A program made the translations under genes and the position numbers. Shown here one piece after another: positions 59,887-64,000 of a DNA stretch of 64,000 nt. The stretch is taken from positions 3,189,717 through 3,253,716 of the forward strand of contig NZ_LIYD01000005.1 in assembly GCF_001278115.1 (NCBI RefSeq). Direction: 5' to 3'. The DNA comes from Flavobacterium akiainvivens. GTDB taxonomy: Bacteria; Bacteroidota; Bacteroidia; Flavobacteriales; Flavobacteriaceae. The notes below the pieces were generated by a model. It saw only the letters and a list, made by a program, of their open reading frames with translations, was not told where the DNA came from and made no database searches. Numbering within the stretch: position 1 is the first letter of the stretch; every line of letters begins with the position of its first letter.

Positions 59887-59929
59887 TTGTGCTTCGACAG
59901 GCTTAGGATGGCAAACCCCACCCCGCCAT
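59873..59929 (+). repeat. Right copy of direct repeat flanking the toxin-antitoxin module
   Basis: Matches 59108-59160 ('gggttaacggttgattgtgc', 'ttcgacaggcttaggatggc', CCACCCCGCC). It encodes the last residues of the toxin and is truncated in the GC-rich repeat. Confidence 0.75.
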
Positions 59930-60284
59930 TTTTTCAACTTCGGACTTTAGACATCCAACCCGACTTTATGACCTTAGACTTTTGACTTTCGACTAAAGTT
60001 AATATTTCACTCCATATACACCCTTTCCCGCCGGTTTTTGCTTTTTTAGCGTAACTCAAACTCCAATTGTGAAGAATTAAGCCAAAAAGGCGTGTTTTCT
60101 GTAAAAAAGAGCGTGTATTTGGTCGTGAATGGTCGTTTAAAATCGTGTAGGTGTTAAAATGGAGTGCAAAACACCTGTTTTTGAGCAGAAAGTGAAAAAT
60201 TAAACCCTTTTTTATACCTTTGCGGCCGGTTCCGCCAATAGGGGCCGTTGACATATTTTAATTTCTCACTTAAACTGTAATAGC
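59930..60284. other. Leader region upstream of trhO without a recognised gene
   Basis: About 355 bp. It has a short stretch of 'ttcggactttagacatcc' type intergenic sequence, AT-rich sequence with no convincing coding pattern, a -7 box (60215-60222) and a small CGGCC/GGCCG hairpin at 60224-60245 in the presumed trhO leader. A 106-residue minus-strand ORF here lacks family features and is not called. Confidence 0.5.
60215..60222 (+). promoter_or_regulatory. -7 promoter element of trhO
   Basis: TACCTTTG, 62 bp upstream of the trhO ATG. The leader between them contains a CGGCC/GGCCG hairpin. No -33 box at the usual distance was found. Confidence 0.5.
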
Positions 60285-61637
60285 ATGCAACTGTTTAACA
60301 CTTTAAGCGCAGACGAAAGGGCCGCCCTTATAGAGGAGTCTGGCAAACAGCGCCTTACGCTGTCTTTCTATGCCTACGCACACATTGAAGACCCAAAAGC
60401 TTTTCGCGACACCCTTTTTGTAGCCTGGAACCGCCTGGAAGTCCTGGGCCGTATTTATGTGGCTACCGAGGGTATTAACGCCCAGCTGTCGTTACCGGCA
60501 GATAACTTCTATGCCTTTAAGGATCAGCTTGATACAATCCCGTTTTTGAAGGATATCCGCCTTAATGTGGCCGTTGAGCACGACGACCTGTCGTTCCTGA
60601 AGCTTACCATTAAGGTGCGCCACAAGATTGTGGCCGATGGCCTTGACGATGCCACTTTTGACGTTACAAACAAGGGTATACACCTGGGTGCCAAGGACTT
60701 CAATGCCATGTTGGAAGACCCCAACACCATTGTGGTTGACTTCCGTAACCACTACGAGAGCGAGATTGGGCACTTCCGCAATGCTATTACGCCTGATGTT
60801 GAAACCTTTAGGGAATCGCTACCCATTATTGAAGGGCAACTGTCTGACCATAAGGAAGATAAAAACCTGCTGATGTACTGCACGGGCGGCATCCGCTGTG
60901 AGAAGGCCAGTGCCTTTTTTAAGCACAAGGGCTTTAAAAACGTATACCAGCTGGAGGGCGGCATTATAGAATATACCCGCCAGGTTAAGGCGGAAGGCCT
61001 TGAAAGCAAGTTTATTGGCAAAAACTTTGTATTCGACGCCCGCCTTGGCGAACGCATTACCGATGATATTTTGGCCCAGTGCCACCAGTGCGGCAAGCCG
61101 TGCGATAACCATACCAACTGTGCCAATGAGGCCTGCCACCTGCTGTTTATTCAGTGTGATGAGTGTAAGGCAAGTATGGCAAATACCTGCTCTGCCGAGT
61201 GTTTTGAAATTGTTCAACTTCCTGAAGATGAGCAGCGTAATTTGCGTAAAGGCATCAACAAAGGTAACATGATTTTCCGCAAGGGCAAGAGCGATAACCT
61301 GGCCTTTAAGCAATCGGGCGAGCTGAGCGACACGGCCCTTGCCTTTGCTCCAAAGCCTAAAGGCGCGCGCAACCGCATACGTAAAACGTTGATTGGCAAG
61401 GGTGAACATTACTATCCGAAAGCCGAAATAGGCCAGTTTACTATTGAACAGGGCGAGCTTAAAACCGGCGACCGTATCCTGATTTCAGGTCCAAGCACTG
61501 GCGACCAGCAACTTACCCTTGGTGCCATGCGTATAAATGGTAAAGAAGGCGATGTTGCCAAAGCGGGCGACAAGGTTACGTTTAACGTACCGTTCCGTAT
61601 CAGGTTGTCTGATAAGTTGTATAAAGTGCTGGAATAA
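60285..61637 (+). CDS. trhO: tRNA uridine(34) hydroxylase with extra U32-C-like domain
   Basis: A 450-residue member of the TrhO (YceA) family, which uses oxygen to make 5-hydroxyuridine at tRNA position 34. The N-terminal UPF0176 domain is about residues 1-125. A rhodanese domain with LLMYCTGGIRCEKASAFF (Cys199, Cys205) follows, then a Cys-rich domain with CHQCGKPC and CDECKASM (about 265-315). E. coli TrhO is about 350 residues. The extra 95 residues (after about 355) contain YYPKAEIGQFTIEQGELKTG and GDRILISGPSTGDQQLT, resembling the C-terminal domain of U32 peptidases such as TrhP. It is monocistronic with a terminator. Confidence 0.92.
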   Translation: MQLFNTLSADERAALIEESGKQRLTLSFYAYAHIEDPKAFRDTLFVAWNRLEVLGRIYVATEGINAQLSLPADNFYAFKDQLDTIPFLKDIRLNVAVEHDDLSFLKLTIKVRHKIVADGLDDATFDVTNKGIHLGAKDFNAMLEDPNTIVVDFRNHYESEIGHFRNAITPDVETFRESLPIIEGQLSDHKEDKNLLMYCTGGIRCEKASAFFKHKGFKNVYQLEGGIIEYTRQVKAEGLESKFIGKNFVFDARLGERITDDILAQCHQCGKPCDNHTNCANEACHLLFIQCDECKASMANTCSAECFEIVQLPEDEQRNLRKGINKGNMIFRKGKSDNLAFKQSGELSDTALAFAPKPKGARNRIRKTLIGKGEHYYPKAEIGQFTIEQGELKTGDRILISGPSTGDQQLTLGAMRINGKEGDVAKAGDKVTFNVPFRIRLSDKLYKVLE

Positions 61638-61658
61638 AACCGGTTAACGATATTTAAG

Positions 61659-61681
61659 ATCCCGCTTCGGCGGGATTTTTT
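61659..61681 (+). terminator. Rho-independent terminator of trhO
   Basis: An ATCCCGC-TTCG-GCGGGAT hairpin with a UUCG tetraloop and T run, 22 bp after the trhO stop codon. Confidence 0.92.
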
Positions 61682-61714
61682 AGTTTATGGGAGTTCTGAT
61701 TTGGAAAATATTTA

Positions 61715-61760
61715 TTACAAAATGTAAAATATATTTTACTTTATGAAAAACTTGTTTTAC
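61715..61760. promoter_or_regulatory. Probable operator of the membrane protein/XRE pair
   Basis: A perfect 16-bp palindrome GTAAAATATATTTTAC (61724-61739), preceded by TTAC-n5-GTAA (61715-61727) and followed by TTTTACA (61754-61760). Repeated TGTAAAAT half-sites in the only promoter region of the operon suggest a binding site for the co-encoded XRE regulator. Confidence 0.55.
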
Positions 61761-61788
61761 ATTCGTTGAAATTTAAATCATCAATCAA

Positions 61789-62280
61789 ATGAAAACGAGC
61801 TATTTATTTCCGTACCGGCTAAAATGGGTTAGCTGTGTTGTATTTATCCTTTCCTGTATCTTAATGATACTTAAGATGTTTGTGCTTGATAGCGAGGCCC
61901 TTGAGCTCAATACACGGGTATTTGCCTTTGTAAGCGACGGCCAGGGCGCAGACCTGTTCAATGGCTTGGTATATTTTACCTGGATACAAGATTCCATTAC
62001 CGATGAGATTGGGGTTTCACTACTCATTATATCAGGTATTATCTTTGGTTTTTCGAGGGAGAAGTTTGAAGATGAGATGGTTGCATCCATTCGCCTAAAG
62101 AGCTTGGTGTCGGCCACTATTGCCAGCTACACCCTCCTGCTTTTGGGCTACCTGTTTATTTATGGCAGCATATTCTATAATGTAATGATAATTGCCATGG
62201 TAATGCAACTGGTTATCTTTATCATCCTCCTCAGGATTAATATGTATCGCTTTACTAAATTTGCCCCAAATGAAGAATAA
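61789..62280 (+). CDS. Four-helix membrane protein paired with XRE regulator
   Basis: A 163-residue protein with four transmembrane segments (about residues 14-32, 54-82, 104-125 and 130-147). A cytoplasmic stretch between helices 2 and 3 carries GFSREKFEDEMVASIRLKSL. I do not recognise a named family. Small membrane proteins of this layout are commonly encoded with a tiny XRE regulator, as here, where the two genes overlap by 11 bp. It may sense or respond to the membrane state; this is inference. Confidence 0.7.
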   Translation: MKTSYLFPYRLKWVSCVVFILSCILMILKMFVLDSEALELNTRVFAFVSDGQGADLFNGLVYFTWIQDSITDEIGVSLLIISGIIFGFSREKFEDEMVASIRLKSLVSATIASYTLLLLGYLFIYGSIFYNVMIIAMVMQLVIFIILLRINMYRFTKFAPNEE

Positions 62281-62470
62281 CATAAAAGTACAGCGCGCCA
62301 TACACGACCTTACGCAGCAGGAACTGGCCGAGCGCATTGGCGTAAGCCGCCAGACTATTAATGCCATGGAAGCCGCTAAGTATGTGCCGTCTACGGTGCT
62401 GGCACTTAAGCTGTCGGAACTTTTTGGCAAACCGGTAAATGAGATTTTTGAACTTGAAGAAGGCGATTAA
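62270..62470 (+). CDS. XRE family transcriptional regulator (YozG-like)
   Basis: A 66-residue protein that is essentially one Cro/C1-type helix-turn-helix: LTQQELAERIGVSRQTINAMEAAKYVPSTVLALKLSELFG. The ATG at 62270 overlaps the upstream gene by 11 bp and is preferred over an ATG 9 bp earlier. It probably autoregulates through the palindrome at 61715-61760. Confidence 0.93.
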   Translation: MKNNIKVQRAIHDLTQQELAERIGVSRQTINAMEAAKYVPSTVLALKLSELFGKPVNEIFELEEGD

Positions 62471-62486
62471 TGTGTAACTTTACCCC

Positions 62487-62960
62487 ATGCAACAGGCTTA
62501 CATACATACCCCGCTTGGCACTGCACTGTTAGAGGGCGATGCAAATGGCATCTCAAAAATCCATGTGCTGGACGGCGATGTGCCTGTTAGTGCCGTAATT
62601 CCCGCCGAATTGCAGGAGGCAGCCAGTCAATTAGCCGAGTATTTTTCCGGCAACCTTACACAATTCACCTTTAAGCTAAACCCGCAGGGGACTGATTTCC
62701 AGAAGAAAGTATGGCAGGCATTGGTGGCTATCCCTTTTGGTAAGACCACGTCTTACCAGGCACTTTCGGTACAACTGGGCGATGTAAAGGCCATACGTGC
62801 CGTAGCATCGGCTAACGGAAAAAACCCGTTGTGGATAGTTGTACCCTGCCACCGTGTTATAGGGTCAGACGGCTCTTTAACCGGTTATGCCGGAGGGCTC
62901 TGGCGCAAAAAGTGGCTGCTGGAGCATGAAACCCCACCCGTGCAACAAAGCCTGTTTTAA
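62487..62960 (+). CDS. ogt: Methylated-DNA-protein-cysteine methyltransferase
   Basis: A 157-residue DNA repair protein that removes alkyl groups from O6-methylguanine. The active-site motif is VVPCHRVIG with the acceptor Cys121. The DNA-binding helix-turn-helix is FGKTTSYQALSVQLG with RAVASANGKNPL. Length is that of the short Ogt form without an Ada regulatory domain. A TAACTTTA box ends 6 bp before the ATG. A bidirectional terminator follows. Confidence 0.95.
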   Translation: MQQAYIHTPLGTALLEGDANGISKIHVLDGDVPVSAVIPAELQEAASQLAEYFSGNLTQFTFKLNPQGTDFQKKVWQALVAIPFGKTTSYQALSVQLGDVKAIRAVASANGKNPLWIVVPCHRVIGSDGSLTGYAGGLWRKKWLLEHETPPVQQSLF

Positions 62961-62986
62961 CCACTACACTTACTTTATAAAAGCAT

Positions 62987-63013
62987 AAAAGGGCCGCAAA
63001 TTGCGGCCCTTTT
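62987..63013. terminator. Bidirectional terminator between ogt and the T9SS protein gene
   Basis: A perfect palindrome, AAAAGGGCCGCAA and TTGCGGCCCTTTT, centred at 63000. It has T runs on both strands and lies between two convergent genes. Confidence 0.92.
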
Positions 63014-63036
63014 ACTTATTGGTAATGGTTGGTTTG

Positions 63037-64000
63037 TTATTTCTTAACCACTTTAACCGTAGCGTTTGCATTTGCAGTAGCTACACGTACAAGGTATGTA
63101 CCCGAAGCAAGCTTCGAAAGGTCTACCTGAACGGTTTCGGTGTTCGTGTTTTGTGTAATAACCGTTTGGCCAAGCAGGTTAACCACTTCAACCTTAGTTA
63201 TTGCCTCGCTGTTAGTTAGCGTTATAATATCCTGGGTTGGGTTAGGGTAAACCGAAAGGCGGCTTAAGCCAAAGTTTTTAATACTGGTTACCTGGCTAAC
63301 TGTTACACTAAAGTATGGGCTTACACAACCGTTAACCGACTGGGTTGCATAATAAACACCGCCATCTGTAAGAGCCGTAGTAGCAGGGATTTCCTCATAT
63401 TCCATAGCTATGTTTTGTATGTACCATGTTACGGTAGCACCGGCAACAGTAGTAATATCAAGGTCAGCCACAGTATCGCCCGAACCTTCTTCAAAAGTTT
63501 GGGTAGCTTCTCCGGCAGGAGCATCAGGAATAGCTGTTACCGAAACTACAACAGCCGTAGCAGTGCTGGTACAGTCGTTAATGGTTTGGGTAACATAGTA
63601 AGTACCGCTTACAAGTGCCTCAGTACCTGCAAGAGCAGCACCGCCCTGTGTAGCGCTCCATACAGCAGTAGCACCTTCGGCAGGTGTAGCCTCAAGATCG
63701 GCAACGGTTGCCTCTCCACAGAAGCTTTGCGTCTCAGCTACAACAGCAGGAGTAGTGTTAATGGTTATAGCAACCGGTATTGCAGCACTAATACATCCGT
63801 TAACGGTTTGGGCCACATAGTAAGTGCCGGTTGTAAGAACTTCAGTAGCAGCAATTGCAGCACCGCCTTCGGTAGCATACCAGGTAAAGGTAGCACCTGT
63901 TTCGCCGGTAACTTCAATATCAGCAGCGGTAGCGCCACCACATAATGTTTGTGCTTCAGCTGCAGGTACAGCAGTACTGTTTACAACTACTACAACCGAT
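63037..64000 (-). CDS. T9SS-secreted repeat protein, C-terminal part (incomplete)
   Basis: The 3' end of a gene that runs off the window: the minus-strand frame stays open to base 64000, so there are at least 321 residues. It has about three Ig-like repeats of 80-90 residues, with recurring TWYAT-GGAA and TGTYYVAQTVNGC patterns. A type A type IX sorting domain follows (SRLSVYPNPTQDIITL ... VEVVNLLGQ ... LASGTYLVRV). It is secreted across the outer membrane by the T9SS, which needs SprE, and is probably a surface adhesin or matrix protein. The GTG at 63816 is an internal Val, not a start. Confidence 0.92.
   Translation of the reverse strand, partial: SVVVVVNSTAVPAAEAQTLCGGATAADIEVTGETGATFTWYATEGGAAIAATEVLTTGTYYVAQTVNGCISAAIPVAITINTTPAVVAETQSFCGEATVADLEATPAEGATAVWSATQGGAALAGTEALVSGTYYVTQTINDCTSTATAVVVSVTAIPDAPAGEATQTFEEGSGDTVADLDITTVAGATVTWYIQNIAMEYEEIPATTALTDGGVYYATQSVNGCVSPYFSVTVSQVTSIKNFGLSRLSVYPNPTQDIITLTNSEAITKVEVVNLLGQTVITQNTNTETVQVDLSKLASGTYLVRVATANANATVKVVKK

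Noticed and set aside
59934..60254. Minus-strand ORF of 106 codons upstream of trhO
   Set aside because: It contains repeat-derived sequence and the trhO promoter region, with no family features.
1..64000. tRNA or rRNA genes
   Set aside because: No cloverleaf with a GTTCGAATC-type T arm or rRNA-like conserved stretch was recognised on either strand by eye; a covariance search would be needed to exclude them fully.

Overview
The window is chromosomal DNA of a Bacteroidota bacterium, most likely a Flavobacterium-like member of the Flavobacteriaceae. The evidence is the gene content (type IX secretion/gliding lipoprotein SprE/PorW, a C-terminal T9SS sorting domain, DUF5687, DUF6427, DUF4292 and DUF4254 proteins), Bacteroidota-type promoters (TAnnTTTG at -7) and an ATP synthase operon lacking atpD and atpC. 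No rRNA, tRNA or CRISPR array was recognised. Several genes appear to start at TTG or GTG.

Layout. 1-6.3 kb: NADAR protein, tatA, a GT9/DUF4254 pair, upp, two flavobacterial membrane proteins and purD. 6.3-22 kb: a long, almost entirely minus-strand surface polysaccharide locus (initiating sugar-phosphate transferase, UDP-glucuronate decarboxylase, ligase/polymerase-like membrane proteins, two GT4 enzymes, flippase, Wzz-like protein). It runs on from DUF6909, a GH3-family protein, an SdpI-like protein and a degenerate LytM protein. 22-25.6 kb: an operon of PadR repressor, small membrane protein, DUF5687 permease and ABC ATPase, with a visible operator. 25.6-36 kb: ferredoxin-type reductase, then sprE, a bactofilin, atpZ-like genes and atpBEFHAG. 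36.5-45 kb: a tightly packed envelope operon (flippase, dut, three TPR proteins, nucleotidyltransferase, DUF4292 lipoprotein, EnvC-like activator). 45-54 kb: serine hydrolase, exonuclease, trpS, plsC, a HAD protein, recA, and a sigma factor overlapping a protein that combines an inner-membrane helix with an outer-membrane barrel. 54-60 kb: an accessory stretch with an IS110 element, REP-like repeats, a lone class III nucleotide cyclase, a GIY-YIG nuclease in a repeat array, an ankyrin protein and a PIN toxin module. 60-64 kb: trhO with an extra C-terminal domain, a membrane protein/XRE pair with a palindromic operator, ogt, and the 3' end of a T9SS-secreted repeat protein.

The most interesting systems are (1) the sigma factor / dual-membrane anti-sigma-like protein / lipoprotein operon at 50.1-52.8 kb, which resembles the Das-Dma vesiculation control system of Bacteroides; (2) the IS110 element, whose upstream non-coding region folds like a bridge RNA and whose loops resemble the element ends and flanks; and (3) the TrhO-U32 C-terminal domain fusion. 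Functional calls come from reading motifs by eye. No database search or folding program was run.
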